Shown here: positions 1-9,420 of the stretch, in pieces
Position numbering within the stretch: position 1 is the first letter of the stretch
Layout: each line of letters begins with the position of its first letter
From: Pedobacter riviphilus
GTDB lineage: Bacteria > Bacteroidota > Bacteroidia > Sphingobacteriales > Sphingobacteriaceae
Length of the DNA stretch: 64,000 bases
Assembly: GCF_014692875.1 (NCBI RefSeq)
Contig: NZ_CP061171.1
Coordinates: 2,294,001 to 2,358,000, forward strand
Reading direction: 5' to 3'
The notes under the pieces: model-generated
What the model was told of the DNA's origin: nothing
What the model saw: only the letters and a program-made list of their open reading frames with translations
Databases searched by the model: none
Translations under genes and position numbers: made by a program

Positions 1-967
1 AAACAACGCTATTGTTATATACTCCTGTATGTTGGCTATATGTTTTTTGAACAGCTTTCCGTTTTTTATTTGTTTTAGAAAGTGATTTTAGAAAATGCCA
101 GTGGCCTTTGCTTACTGCCATTGTAAATTTAGGCTTTCCGGTAAGCAAAAAATGCCACCATGCAATAAAATCAATAAACATCCTGATTGTTATTCTGAAA
201 ATGGCATCACCGGCAGGTAAATTTTTCTGCATGATGATCAGGTTGTTTCTGAAATTGAGATAAGTTTTAAATGGATTCTCTGTTTGTAGTGTTCCACCGC
301 CAACATGATAAACTTCGGCATCCGGACAGTACATAATCTTGTAATTCAGGTTCTTTAAACGCCAGCACAGATCTATTTCCTCCATATGCGCAAAAAGATC
401 TGCATCTAAGCCACCCGTTTCTCGCCAACATTTGCTTTTAATAAAAAATGCCGCTCCACTTGCCCAAAAAACTTCGATTGTATCATTGTACTGACCATAG
501 TCAAACTCATATACATTAAACAGCCTGCCACGACAGAAAGGAAAAGAATAGATATCCAGATACCCCCCGGCTGCACCAGCATACTCAAATTGTTTTTTGT
601 TTAACTGCCATTTAATTTTAGGTTGCGCCGCAGCAATCTGTGTATCGCTTTCCATCAAATCGATCACAGGCTTTATCCAATTGGGGGTTACCTCTACATC
701 CGAATTGAGCAGTATAAAATAATCAGCCTCAACGCGTTCTAAAACCTTGTTGTAGCCTCCTGCAAAACCATAATTCTGGTCGTTCAGTATAATTTTAACA
801 GTAGGGAAGTTTTCTTGTAAAAATGAAACAGAATCATCAGTAGAGGCATTATCGCCCACTACAATTTGGAGATTATCATACGCAGAAAGCAAAATTCCAG
901 GTAAAAATTGCTTTAAATATGCTTTTCCATTCCAGTTTAAAATTACAACAGCTACAGATGGGTTCAT
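1..967 (-). CDS. Glycosyltransferase family 2 (partial, runs off left edge)
   Basis: Read from the ATG at 967, the frame stays open to base 1, so about 322 residues are visible and the C-terminus is missing. It starts MNPSVAVVILNWNGKAYL, the usual GT-A opening of family 2 enzymes. The metal and nucleotide-sugar motif appears as LLNSDVEV, and a later acidic segment reads HMEEIDLCWRLK, as in WbbL/rhamnosyltransferase-type enzymes. Such enzymes add sugars to O-antigen or other surface glycans at the cytoplasmic membrane. The lipid A acyltransferase gene ends 6 bp upstream on the same strand, so the two are probably cotranscribed for envelope synthesis. Donor and acceptor sugars cannot be read from the sequence. 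Confidence 0.9.
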   Translation of the reverse strand, partial: MNPSVAVVILNWNGKAYLKQFLPGILLSAYDNLQIVVGDNASTDDSVSFLQENFPTVKIILNDQNYGFAGGYNKVLERVEADYFILLNSDVEVTPNWIKPVIDLMESDTQIAAAQPKIKWQLNKKQFEYAGAAGGYLDIYSFPFCRGRLFNVYEFDYGQYNDTIEVFWASGAAFFIKSKCWRETGGLDADLFAHMEEIDLCWRLKNLNYKIMYCPDAEVYHVGGGTLQTENPFKTYLNFRNNLIIMQKNLPAGDAIFRITIRMFIDFIAWWHFLLTGKPKFTMAVSKGHWHFLKSLSKTNKKRKAVQKTYSQHTGVYNNSVV

Positions 968-973
968 TCTTTT

Positions 974-1846
974 TTATTCGGGTTTAAATTTCCAGCGCTT
1001 ATGGCTCCAAAGCCAATATTGCGGCTGTTCTTTAATAATATTTTCTAAAAACTTAAAGTGCAGATCAGTAATCTCGAATTCATGCATTCGTTCCGGATCC
1101 AGGCACATGGGCAAAACTTCTATATGGTAGTAGCCCTTTTTAACTACATTAACTTTAAAATAATATATTGGTCTTTTAGTAGATTTTGCAATTTTTTCTA
1201 CGCCTAAAAGCGCTGCAGTAGGTTGATGCAGAAAATCTACAAAATATTTGGTTTCTTCTCTGGTAGGTGATTGGTCGCTCGCAAAACATAAAAGTGTTGG
1301 TATGTTTTTATAAGCGGCTATCCCGCGCAACGTTTGCCGCATAGGCATAAAAATATTTCCATACTTGGTCCGCAAACAATCAAACCAGGTTTCGAAAATT
1401 TTATTTTTGATGGGTTTAAAAATAACCATAGTTTTGGCTGATATGCTCAGGCCAAGCGCTAATGTGCCTAATTCCCAGTTGCCATAATGGCCGGTACAGG
1501 CTAATACACTTTCTCCTGTTTTAAAATGAGTCTCCAGTTGTTCCAAACCAGTAAACTTTACCCTTTTTAAGATTTCAGCTTTCGAAATACTGGTCATTTT
1601 AATAATTTCGAAGATAAGTTCAGCCAAATACAGGAAGAATTTTTTCTCTATAACCTTAATTTCGGCTGAAGACTTTTCAGGAAAAGAAAGGGTTAAATTC
1701 TGTCTGACAACTTTTTTTCGATAGCCTATTACGTAATAAAGCAGATAATATAGTAATCTTGCAAAAAAAAAGAGCAGAGATAAAGGCAGCAGCGATAACA
1801 GGTATAAAAAAAATACGCCAACGTGCGCAATCCCTCTTTTAATCAT
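974..1846 (-). CDS. Lysophospholipid/lipid A acyltransferase (LpxL/HtrB family)
   Basis: 290 residues, close to the family norm. A hydrophobic N-terminal anchor (about residues 8-40) is followed by the acyltransferase signature with its H-x4-[DE] catalytic pair, seen as GHYGNWELG near residue 120, and a second conserved block SDQSPT near residue 190. Family members transfer an acyl chain to lipid A precursors on the inner face of the inner membrane. In Bacteroidetes the family also includes acyltransferases for other lipids, so the substrate is not certain. The gene lies just upstream of a family 2 glycosyltransferase on the same strand, consistent with a lipopolysaccharide or surface glycan operon. 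Confidence 0.9.
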   Translation of the reverse strand: MIKRGIAHVGVFFLYLLSLLPLSLLFFFARLLYYLLYYVIGYRKKVVRQNLTLSFPEKSSAEIKVIEKKFFLYLAELIFEIIKMTSISKAEILKRVKFTGLEQLETHFKTGESVLACTGHYGNWELGTLALGLSISAKTMVIFKPIKNKIFETWFDCLRTKYGNIFMPMRQTLRGIAAYKNIPTLLCFASDQSPTREETKYFVDFLHQPTAALLGVEKIAKSTKRPIYYFKVNVVKKGYYHIEVLPMCLDPERMHEFEITDLHFKFLENIIKEQPQYWLWSHKRWKFKPE

Positions 1847-1885
1847 TATTTTTAAAACGTTTCAACTACAAACATAAATTTTCAA

Positions 1886-2496
1886 ATGCAGAATACAGCT
1901 ATACTTCCATTATTTTATCTTCCACCAGTGGGCTATTTTAGTTTATTACAAAAACTGGGAGAGGATTTTTTAATTGAAAAACACGAGCATTTAGCGAAGC
2001 AGACTTATCGTAACAGAGCCAGTATTTATTCGCCCAATGGAAAACTGGATATTACCGTTCCAGTGGTTAAAGGCTCAAAAACACACACGCAAATGAAAGA
2101 TGTACGGATTAGTTATGATTTTAAATGGCAACGTTTACATTGGATGAGCTTAGAAAGTTGCTATAGAAGTTCGGCCTATTTTGAGTTTTATGAAGATGAA
2201 CTTTCGCGATTTTATAATCAAAAATTCGAATTCCTTTTCGATTATAACCTCGAATTGGTAGAATGGCTCTCCAAAAGTTAAAGCTTAATAAAAGCTTCGG
2301 AGTTACCACCGAATATTTTGATAATATTGCTCCCGAGCTTGATTTTCGTACTAGTATGAATCCTAAAAAAGAGGAAGATATTGTAAAAAATAAGCCATAT
2401 TATCAGGTTTTTGAAGATAGACATCAATTTTTACCCAACTTAAGTATTGTTGATTTGTTGTTTAACCAGGGTCCGCAAGCCCGGCTATATTTATAA
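1886..2496 (+). pseudogene. WbqC-like family protein, split by a one-base frameshift
   Basis: Two overlapping frames make one WbqC-like protein. Residues 1-131 (1886-2281) end in EWLSKS-stop, and the next frame, open from 2263 to 2496, continues KLKLNKSFGVTTEYF. Adding one A to the four-A run at 2273-2276 joins them as EWLSKKLKLNKSFG and gives about 203 residues, the usual family length. The early segment, which runs from the start through NRASIYSPNGK, is typical of the family. WbqC-like proteins are often encoded with glycan or lipoprotein genes, and their biochemical role is unclear. corA starts 3 bp after the stop. I consider a sequencing error more likely than gene loss because five other genes here show the same defect. 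Confidence 0.85.
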
Positions 2497-2499
2497 AGT

Positions 2500-3621
2500 A
2501 TGGGAAAAAACAAACCGCGTAACCGCCATAAGCACTATAAAGTTCCAGCCCCAGGTACCAGTCCGGGTTTATACACTATTGATGAAGAAGCATTAAAACC
2601 AATTATTGTACTTCATATTTATAACGATAAGAGTTATAAAAAAGTGGAATTGGAAAACATTAATAATATTGATAAACTGATTGAAAATAAGGATTTTTGT
2701 TATTGGTTTGATATTAAAGGACTGGCAGATCCTAATATATTCGAAACACTTTATTCAAAATTAGGTATCAGCAGGCTTGTATTAGAAGATATTACCAGTT
2801 CTTACCAGCGACCCAAGCTAGATGAATATGATAATGACAAGTACATTTTTGCAGTGAGCAGGCATCTGTTTTTAAATGAGGAGAATATTTTAAATAATGA
2901 TCAGGTCTCTTTTATCCTCTCTGAACGTACATTGATTACCTTTCAGGAAACTTATGCCGATTGTTTTGAGCCTGTAAGAAAACGATTGGAAATAGGGAAG
3001 GGGAACATCCGTATTGGCGGCATTAGTTATCTGATGTATGCCATTATGGATGTAATTGTAGATAATTATTTCGCCTTATTAAATTTTTGGGGTGAAGAAT
3101 TAGATGCAATTGAAGACCGCTTATATGATCAGCCTGATAAAAGGATCATGTATGATACACAAGCCATTAAAAGATCGTTGATCATGATCCGAAAAGTAGC
3201 CTGGCCAGAAAGAGATAAACTTAACGATATTATCCGCACCGATAGCCCGTTAATATCCGACCTGACCAAAACTTACATGAAGGATGCTTACGATCATTGT
3301 ATCCAGATTATTGATTTCATTGAATCCCTAAAAGAGATTGCATCGGCCAATATTGATATGAATTTATCCATTATCAGTAACCGGATGAACGAAATCATGA
3401 AGGTTTTGACCATCATTTCGTCCATATTTATTCCATTAACCTTTATTGCAGGGATTTATGGGATGAACTTTAGTCGGGAAGACCCTACAACCGGAAAGAT
3501 ATTGAAAGATAACATGCCAGAATTATATGCCGAACATGGTTATTTATACACCTGGATTGTAATGGCTGTGATTGCGGTTTTACAAGTGATTTATTTTTGG
3601 CGTAAAGGTTGGTTTAAATAG
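2500..3621 (+). CDS. corA: Magnesium/cobalt transporter CorA
   Basis: 373 residues. It has a large soluble N-terminal domain, a long helix (about residues 180-310) and two C-terminal transmembrane helices. The CorA signature GMN is present in FIAGIYGMNFSRED at the end of the first membrane helix, followed by a second helix and a basic tail ending WRKGWFK. CorA forms a pentameric channel that imports Mg2+ across the inner membrane and closes when cytosolic Mg2+ binds. It starts 3 bp after the WbqC-like gene. An unrelated Mg2+ transporter, MgtE, follows on the same strand. No M-box riboswitch was recognised upstream. Confidence 0.95.
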   Translation: MGKNKPRNRHKHYKVPAPGTSPGLYTIDEEALKPIIVLHIYNDKSYKKVELENINNIDKLIENKDFCYWFDIKGLADPNIFETLYSKLGISRLVLEDITSSYQRPKLDEYDNDKYIFAVSRHLFLNEENILNNDQVSFILSERTLITFQETYADCFEPVRKRLEIGKGNIRIGGISYLMYAIMDVIVDNYFALLNFWGEELDAIEDRLYDQPDKRIMYDTQAIKRSLIMIRKVAWPERDKLNDIIRTDSPLISDLTKTYMKDAYDHCIQIIDFIESLKEIASANIDMNLSIISNRMNEIMKVLTIISSIFIPLTFIAGIYGMNFSREDPTTGKILKDNMPELYAEHGYLYTWIVMAVIAVLQVIYFWRKGWFK

Positions 3622-3879
3622 TACTTCATTCTTATTAAGAATGCGTTTCAAGGATGTTTTAACCTACATTCGTCAGCTTTACCAGTAGCAAAGCGGAAAG
3701 CAACGAAGTAAACCGAGCCTTAAGCGAGCTTACCGCAGGTAATTTATTTCAGGGTCTATTCTGTAGAAAAATGCTGAAACAAGTTCAGCATGACGAGGGT
3801 AAGAAAGGTTAAACAGAAATTTTAATAAAAATCAACTTTTAATATTTGTAGCTTTAGGGCGTTTATGGTTAGGTTATAG
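3622..3879. repeat. Intergenic region with REP-like palindromes
   Basis: This gap has no credible ORF. At 3772-3790 lies a hairpin, TGCTGAA-5 nt-TTCAGCA, followed by TGACGAG. This is one arm of the recurring 'CCTGAAC-TTGTTTCAGG ... CAGCATGACG' element seen at several other gaps in this window. The part at about 3691-3745 holds an AAGCGGAAAGC segment resembling one at about 12695, probably a degenerate member of another repeat family. No promoter stands out. Confidence 0.6.
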
Positions 3880-5229
3880 ATGCAGTCATTCGAAATAGAT
3901 AAAAGCGACGTACTCAAGGTTAAAAATGCAATTTTAGCTGGCGATGAAACTTTAAAAGTAGTTTTAGAGGAGTATCATGCCTCAGAAATCGCGATTTTGT
4001 TTGAGCGTTTGGATAAATCCGAACAACAGCATATTATCAACCTGCTTCCTGCAGAAATAGCATCTGAGATTATTTCCGAGATGGATGAAGAGTCCCATCC
4101 CGAGGATTTACTTTTTCAGCTTCACCCTGATAAACGCACTGAGATAGTTGAAGAACTGGATTATGATGATGCAACAGACATTATATCTCAGCTGGAAGAT
4201 CATGAACAGAATGAAATCTTAGAGGACCTTACCGAAGATCATGCTTCAGAAATCAGGAACCTTTTAACCTACGACGAAAAAACTGCTGGTGGTTTGATGA
4301 ACACAGAACTGATCTGTGTAAACATAAACCTCACCAAAAAAGATGCAATTGACGAGATTATCCGCCAGAGCGAAGAAATGGAAGAGTTTTATACCATTTA
4401 CGTAGTTGATGACGAGGAGATTTTTAAAGGTATAGTTTCGTTAAAAGATATCATTAAAGCAAAACACAATGCCAAGATAACAGAGTTGGTTAAGGTCGAT
4501 GCCGTTTATGTACATCCTGATACCGATCAGGAAGAAGTAGCCAACCTGATTTCGCAGTATAACTTAACCAGTATTCCGGTAATAGATGATCATCAAAAAT
4601 TACTCGGAAGGGTAACTTTCGATGATGTGATCGATGTAATGGAAGCAGAAAGTACAGAAGATATCTTAAAAATTTCGGGGGTATCAGAAGATGAGGAGTT
4701 GAGTGGTAACTGGGTAGAAGCCGTAAAATCACGTTTACCTTGGCTAATTATCAATTTGGGCACAGCTTTCTTAGCATCATCTGTAGTGCGTTACTTCGAT
4801 CCGACGATTAAACTAATTCCTTCTTTAGCAGCCTATATGACAATTATTGCTGGGATGGGCGGCAATGCTGCTACCCAGGCACTTGCAGTAACGGTAAGGC
4901 GTATTTCGTTATATGATTTAACAGATAAACAGGCTTACAGGACCGTTTTAAAAGAATTTACCGTAGGCTTAATTAATGGTGCAGCTAACGGATTAATTGT
5001 ATTTATTTTTGCCTTCTTTTTCGACGGAAACCCAATGCTCGGTTTGGTTATCTTCCTGGCTATGACAGGTAATTTGATTATTGCGGGCATTACCGGTGCA
5101 GGTATTCCACTTATTTTAAAACGCGTAGGTATCGACCCCGCCATTGCATCATCTATAATTATTACTACTTTTACCGATGTTTTTGGTTTCCTATTAATTT
5201 TAGGGCTGGCCAGCAAACTTTTATTATAA
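3880..5229 (+). CDS. mgtE: Magnesium transporter MgtE
   Basis: 449 residues in the family order: an N-terminal superhelical MgtE_N domain (about 1-125), two CBS domains (about 135-255, with EEFYTIYVVDDEEIFKG and TSIPVIDDHQKLLGRV) and a five-helix membrane domain (about 280-449). The membrane domain contains the conserved GNAATQALAVTVR block. MgtE is a homodimeric Mg2+ channel gated by Mg2+ binding to the acidic N and CBS domains, and this protein is accordingly rich in Asp and Glu there. It follows corA in the same direction after a 258-bp gap with palindromes, so cotranscription is doubtful. Confidence 0.95.
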   Translation: MQSFEIDKSDVLKVKNAILAGDETLKVVLEEYHASEIAILFERLDKSEQQHIINLLPAEIASEIISEMDEESHPEDLLFQLHPDKRTEIVEELDYDDATDIISQLEDHEQNEILEDLTEDHASEIRNLLTYDEKTAGGLMNTELICVNINLTKKDAIDEIIRQSEEMEEFYTIYVVDDEEIFKGIVSLKDIIKAKHNAKITELVKVDAVYVHPDTDQEEVANLISQYNLTSIPVIDDHQKLLGRVTFDDVIDVMEAESTEDILKISGVSEDEELSGNWVEAVKSRLPWLIINLGTAFLASSVVRYFDPTIKLIPSLAAYMTIIAGMGGNAATQALAVTVRRISLYDLTDKQAYRTVLKEFTVGLINGAANGLIVFIFAFFFDGNPMLGLVIFLAMTGNLIIAGITGAGIPLILKRVGIDPAIASSIIITTFTDVFGFLLILGLASKLLL

Positions 5230-5340
5230 TCAGGATTTACTTGATTTAGAATTCCAAGATTTAACGCTTGCAAAACTAAATTGAGCACCTGTAAATTGAA
5301 CTAATACTACAATATATTAAATCTGCAAAATCTGATCCCG

Positions 5341-6341
5341 ATGCAAAAAACAAGACACGATTGGACAAAAGAAGAAATACACGAAATTTATAATAGACCA
5401 TTTTTAGATCTGGTTTATGAAGCCGCAACCATCCACAGAGAAAATAAAGATTATAATGAAGTTCAGGTAAGTTCATTGATTTCGATTAAAACTGGTGGCT
5501 GTGCCGAAGATTGCAGTTACTGCCCTCAAGCGGCACGTTACCATACCGATTTAGAGGTACAGCCATTAATGCAGGTTGGGCAGGTTGTTAGTGCTGCTGT
5601 TAAAGCAAAAGAGGGGGAGCATCACGTTTATGTATGGGTGCCGCATGGCGCGAAGTACGCGATAACCGCGATTTTGACCGTGTGATTGAAATGGTGAAAG
5701 CTGTGAATGATATGGATATGGAGGTTTGCTGTACATTAGGTATGCTTACCGAAAACCAGGCACAACGTTTAGCTGATGCTGGTTTATATGCGTACAATCA
5801 TAACATCGATACTTCTGAAGATGATTATAAACGTATTATTTCGACCAGAACTTACGATGATCGTTTAAATACCATTAAAAACGTGCGTAAAGCCAAATTA
5901 ACGGTATGCAGTGGTGGTATTATCGGTTTAGGTGAAACTGTAGAAGACCGTGTTTCGATGTTACAGACTTTATCAAACATGGAAAAACATCCTGAATCAG
6001 TTCCGGTTAATGCTTTAGTACCGGTAAAAGGAACACCTTTAGAAAATCAACCGCGCGTTCCAATATGGGATATGGTAAGGATGATTGCTACAGCACGTAT
6101 CGTAATGCCAAACTCGGTGGTACGTTTATCTGCTGGTAGAAATGAAATGAGTACACTGGAGCAGGCTTTTTGCTTTATGGCAGGTGCAAGTTCCATTTTC
6201 GCGGGCGATAAATTATTAACCACGCCAAATCCTGCATTTATTGATGATATGGCCATGTTTGAATTGTTGGGACTAAAAACCCGCGATGCCTTTAAAAATG
6301 GCAGACCCGCAAATACAAGAATTGAACAAGAAGCTGTTTAA
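5341..6341 (+). pseudogene. bioB: Biotin synthase, split by a one-base frameshift
   Basis: The radical-SAM cluster motif is intact as CAEDCSYCPQ (C-x3-C-x2-C) near residue 55, preceded by SIKTGG. The first frame derails after KAKEGEHH and ends at 5685. A second frame continues from about 5612 with [19 protein letters not shown] to 6341 and carries the C-terminal RLSAGR block. Adding one G to the five-G run at 5613-5617 restores [17 protein letters not shown] and a protein of about 333 residues, normal for BioB. BioB inserts sulfur into dethiobiotin using a [4Fe-4S] and a [2Fe-2S] cluster. No other biotin gene is in the window. A strong terminator follows. Confidence 0.92.
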
Positions 6342-6360
6342 TCAGAAAATATAATCAATA

Positions 6361-6391
6361 AAAAAGTCCCGAAAAAATCGGGACTTTTTTT
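6361..6391. terminator. Bidirectional rho-independent terminator
   Basis: An AAAAAGTCCCGA stem pairs with TCGGGACTTTTT around a short A-rich loop, with an A-run on one side and a T-run on the other. It sits between convergent bioB (+) and ohr (-) and can serve both. Confidence 0.85.
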
Positions 6392-6429
6392 GTTTCGGGG
6401 CATCAGCAATTTTTAAGCCAGGTGCCTTG

Positions 6430-6840
6430 CTATACCGCAGTAACCCTTACCTCGATATTTCCTCTGGTTGCTTTAGAATATGGACAGGCTCTATGCGCTT
6501 TATCAGCCAAAGCTTGTGCTTCCTCATGCGAAATACCTGGAATATGAACGTCCAGATCTGCTGAAAGTACGAAAGCATTTCCGTCTTTATTAAAAGAAAC
6601 CAAAACCTTCACGTTTGCTTCGCTAACATCAATACCTTCACGCGCTGCTACACCGCCTAACGCACCCAAATAACATGGTCCCCAGGCAGCAGCAAACAAT
6701 TCTTCAGGATTTGTAGCACCACCTTGTCCGCCAAGTTCTTTTGGTTTTCTTAAATCGAAATCTAAAATTCCATCACTAGATTTAATGTGTCCGTCTCTTC
6801 CACCAGTAGCTGTAACTTCAGCTGTATATAGCTTTTCCAT
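6430..6840 (-). CDS. ohr: Organic hydroperoxide resistance protein (Ohr, OsmC superfamily)
   Basis: 136 residues, standard for Ohr. Both redox cysteines are present, the peroxidatic one in FAAAWGPCYLGAL and the resolving one in HRACPYSKATRGN. The ending NIEVRV is also typical of Ohr rather than of OsmC or YhfA. Ohr reduces organic and fatty-acid hydroperoxides in the cytoplasm, using lipoylated proteins as reductant in characterised cases. The gene is single and faces bioB across a shared terminator. No OhrR regulator is adjacent. Confidence 0.93.
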   Translation of the reverse strand: MEKLYTAEVTATGGRDGHIKSSDGILDFDLRKPKELGGQGGATNPEELFAAAWGPCYLGALGGVAAREGIDVSEANVKVLVSFNKDGNAFVLSADLDVHIPGISHEEAQALADKAHRACPYSKATRGNIEVRVTAV

Positions 6841-6947
6841 AATGTTTTCTTAATATGGATACTTAACAATTTTTAGTGGCCTTTGTTTTTATGATGGTTT
6901 AAATCTTGAATTAATGCAGACAGATTACTTGCGTAATAAAGTCTGAT

Positions 6948-9107
6948 CTAAATCTTGATTTTCACTAGTAGCTTATAAATATCGTAAGCTACCTTCTGGA
7001 TAAGATCGAATTGCTCTGGTACCAAATCTTCACCTTTTTTTATCACTAAACCATTATCATTTAGCCTGATTAATGGCACATTATCTATTGTACCGGTTCC
7101 TTGCTCCAGATTATCAATAGAGGTATCCAATAAATAATTGGTGTTATTGGCAATCGGCTTTAGCGCATCGAAACTCTCGAAGATAAATTGATGTTCCTTA
7201 TTGTAGAGCGAAAGTGTTGCAATATAAGAAGACAATAAATGGCTGAGCGCAGTAAACTGATGCACCTCTTTAATAAACAACTGTTTGCTTTTTGGTTCAG
7301 AAAACATTCTTTGAAACAGGGAAGCCAAATTTGCCGTACTTACATACACTTCTTTTCTCGCCAGTTTATATTCTGTTTTGTCGTAATTTTTCTCAAAATA
7401 CAGCTTAATCACTTGCTCGTAATATGCCTTATTTGCTTTTAAGATATCAATCATGGCCTCTTTAAGCTTTTCATACTCCCAAGTCGGAAATAAAGAATAA
7501 CTGGCCAATAACGCAATGCCTGAGCCAATAAAAGTATCATAAATCCTTTCACGTGCCAGCGCGATCGATCCCATACCCAGAAAATCGAATAGGATTAAGA
7601 TATACGGCGTCATAAAGAGTACACTTACTACATAATTTTTCCTTTGGAAACTATAACAGCCAATCATGCATATTAGTAAGATCACAAATAAAGTATTCCG
7701 ATCGTGGATGTAAGTAATTACGCCCATGCCAATAAACGCCCCAACTGTGGTGCCGATTAAACGCTGATAATTACGTTCTTTGGTTAAACTAAATCCTGGT
7801 TTCGAAATAACCAGAATGGTGAGGAGAATCCAGTAACTGTGCGAGAAATTGAGCATTTGAGCAACTATAAAACCCAAAAGCATTACCACTGTAACCCGTA
7901 ACGAATGCCTGAAAGTAGAAGAGGTATACGTTAAATTCTCTGTAAACAATTTAAAATCGAATTTTTGTCTGGTGATAAATTTTTCTGTATCTACCTCGGC
8001 CTGTCTAATATCTTTGCTATTTCTGATTTTAAAATAACTAAAGATGGTTTTAACCCTTGCCAATATGTTTTCGATGTTTACCTCAATATTTTTTAGGGCA
8101 ATAATGCCCAGGGTATTGTACTCCTGGTTTTGATTATTCCTTTCCAGATCGTTGATTTTGATCTTTAATCTTTCGATCTCAATCAATAAACGTTTTGAAA
8201 CAACAGGTGTTCCACCGCTTTTTAATGCAAATGCAATATCATCAAGCGCATAAGAAATCCGCTTAATGGCCATTTCATAATCTGATAATATACCCACTTT
8301 ATCAAACTGATCATGCAGTTGCTGGTAATGATAATAGGTAGACATTACCTGCTCAAACAGGTCGACCATATCTACAAATACCAATAACAAAAATCTACCC
8401 TCAGGAGTAGAATCTCTTACGATTTCGCGGGTTCTGAATAGTAATTCCCTTACGGCATCTTGTTTTTCGTGAACAGAAACCTGAAGTTGTAACAGATCTG
8501 AATAAGTTTTATCGTAATTGTTATTTTGGTGATAAAACTTAGCTTTTTCGCGCAGAAATTCTGCAACTTCTAAAATAGAATCGCTTAACGATTGCTGTAC
8601 CAAACGAAAAGGACGTAACCGATATACAAAATAACTTAAACCAGTATACCATAAGCTTCCGGCCAGTACCATAATCGCATATAACAATACATCCTGCCAA
8701 GGGCGGATATCATCAATGCTCAAAACCATAATCAGCAGAACGGCAGTGCCAACCGATGCAGCCCTGATGCCATAGATGTAAAACATCGAAAACACAAAAC
8801 TTGATATGGCCAATAAAAAGCCGATAAAATAGTGGTTTTTGTTGGTTAGGCCTGTTATGATAGAGAAGGTAAAGATGAGCACAGAGGTAATTAACATGGC
8901 GTTTCTTCGGTGCACCATTGGCCCCGGACTATCTACCACGCTTACACATAAAGCGCCTAACGATAAAGTCATCCCATACTTTAACATGCCAAACTGGGCA
9001 AAAATTAAGGAGGGGAGCAGTACGCCAATAGTAATGCGGAGACCATCAGCAAAATACGTACTCAATAAAAAGTCCTGTATATTTCGAACGGGTTGCCTCA
9101 TCTGCAT
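6948..9107 (-). CDS. FUSC-family inner-membrane protein (YccS/YhfK-like)
   Basis: 719 residues in the duplicated layout of the FUSC family: an N-terminal membrane block (about 20-165, five or six helices), a long soluble helical stretch (about 170-375), a second membrane block (about 395-535) and a cytoplasmic C-terminal part. The second block contains the conserved GTTVGAFIGMGVITY segment. The family includes YccS, fusaric-acid resistance proteins and AaeB-like aromatic acid exporters, but most members have no assigned substrate. It stands alone and diverges from the 750-bp gap carrying the candidate RNA. I infer a membrane transport or envelope role only. Confidence 0.85.
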   Translation of the reverse strand: MQMRQPVRNIQDFLLSTYFADGLRITIGVLLPSLIFAQFGMLKYGMTLSLGALCVSVVDSPGPMVHRRNAMLITSVLIFTFSIITGLTNKNHYFIGFLLAISSFVFSMFYIYGIRAASVGTAVLLIMVLSIDDIRPWQDVLLYAIMVLAGSLWYTGLSYFVYRLRPFRLVQQSLSDSILEVAEFLREKAKFYHQNNNYDKTYSDLLQLQVSVHEKQDAVRELLFRTREIVRDSTPEGRFLLLVFVDMVDLFEQVMSTYYHYQQLHDQFDKVGILSDYEMAIKRISYALDDIAFALKSGGTPVVSKRLLIEIERLKIKINDLERNNQNQEYNTLGIIALKNIEVNIENILARVKTIFSYFKIRNSKDIRQAEVDTEKFITRQKFDFKLFTENLTYTSSTFRHSLRVTVVMLLGFIVAQMLNFSHSYWILLTILVISKPGFSLTKERNYQRLIGTTVGAFIGMGVITYIHDRNTLFVILLICMIGCYSFQRKNYVVSVLFMTPYILILFDFLGMGSIALARERIYDTFIGSGIALLASYSLFPTWEYEKLKEAMIDILKANKAYYEQVIKLYFEKNYDKTEYKLARKEVYVSTANLASLFQRMFSEPKSKQLFIKEVHQFTALSHLLSSYIATLSLYNKEHQFIFESFDALKPIANNTNYLLDTSIDNLEQGTGTIDNVPLIRLNDNGLVIKKGEDLVPEQFDLIQKVAYDIYKLLVKIKI

Positions 9108-9420
9108 GTTACAAAAATAACATAATAGTGATGTTTTTTGTTGCGATTAAAATTAAGTTTTTTGCTTTTTTTAAAAATTTAAGCAGAAAACAGGTAATAA
9201 ATTGATTGACAAAATATTATGAATTGTTTATAAATATGATTCCCTAAAATGTTAATAAAGTTGAATAAACAGGAAATACTAAATAAAAATGGCTATTTCA
9301 ATAATTCAACATGTTGATAACCAATACTTTTAAGTGGATAACTTTGTTCATAAAAACGTTTATTTTTTGCTTGGAAAATCTGTGTTTATGCACTAAATTA
9401 GATTATATCAAATACGAAGT
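9108..9420. other. AT-rich intergenic region, two near-DnaA-box sequences
   Basis: No ORF is visible. The stretch is very AT-rich and holds TGTTGATAA at about 9311 and AGTGGATAA at about 9333, each one base from the DnaA-box complement TGTGGATAA. The fusC promoter should lie at its left end, and the promoter of the RNA candidate that starts at about 9421 at its right end. I see no clear Bacteroidetes -7 element (TAnnTTTG) and call no promoter. Confidence 0.4.

Noticed and set aside
1886..2496. Programmed -1 frameshift in the WbqC-like gene
   Set aside because: No canonical slippery heptamer sits in frame and five other genes share homopolymer defects, so an indel error is simpler.
4490..5476. 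Minus-strand ORFs across mgtE and the bioB start
   Set aside because: They lie antisense to conserved transporter and radical-SAM coding sequence, lack family signatures and have no spacing of their own.
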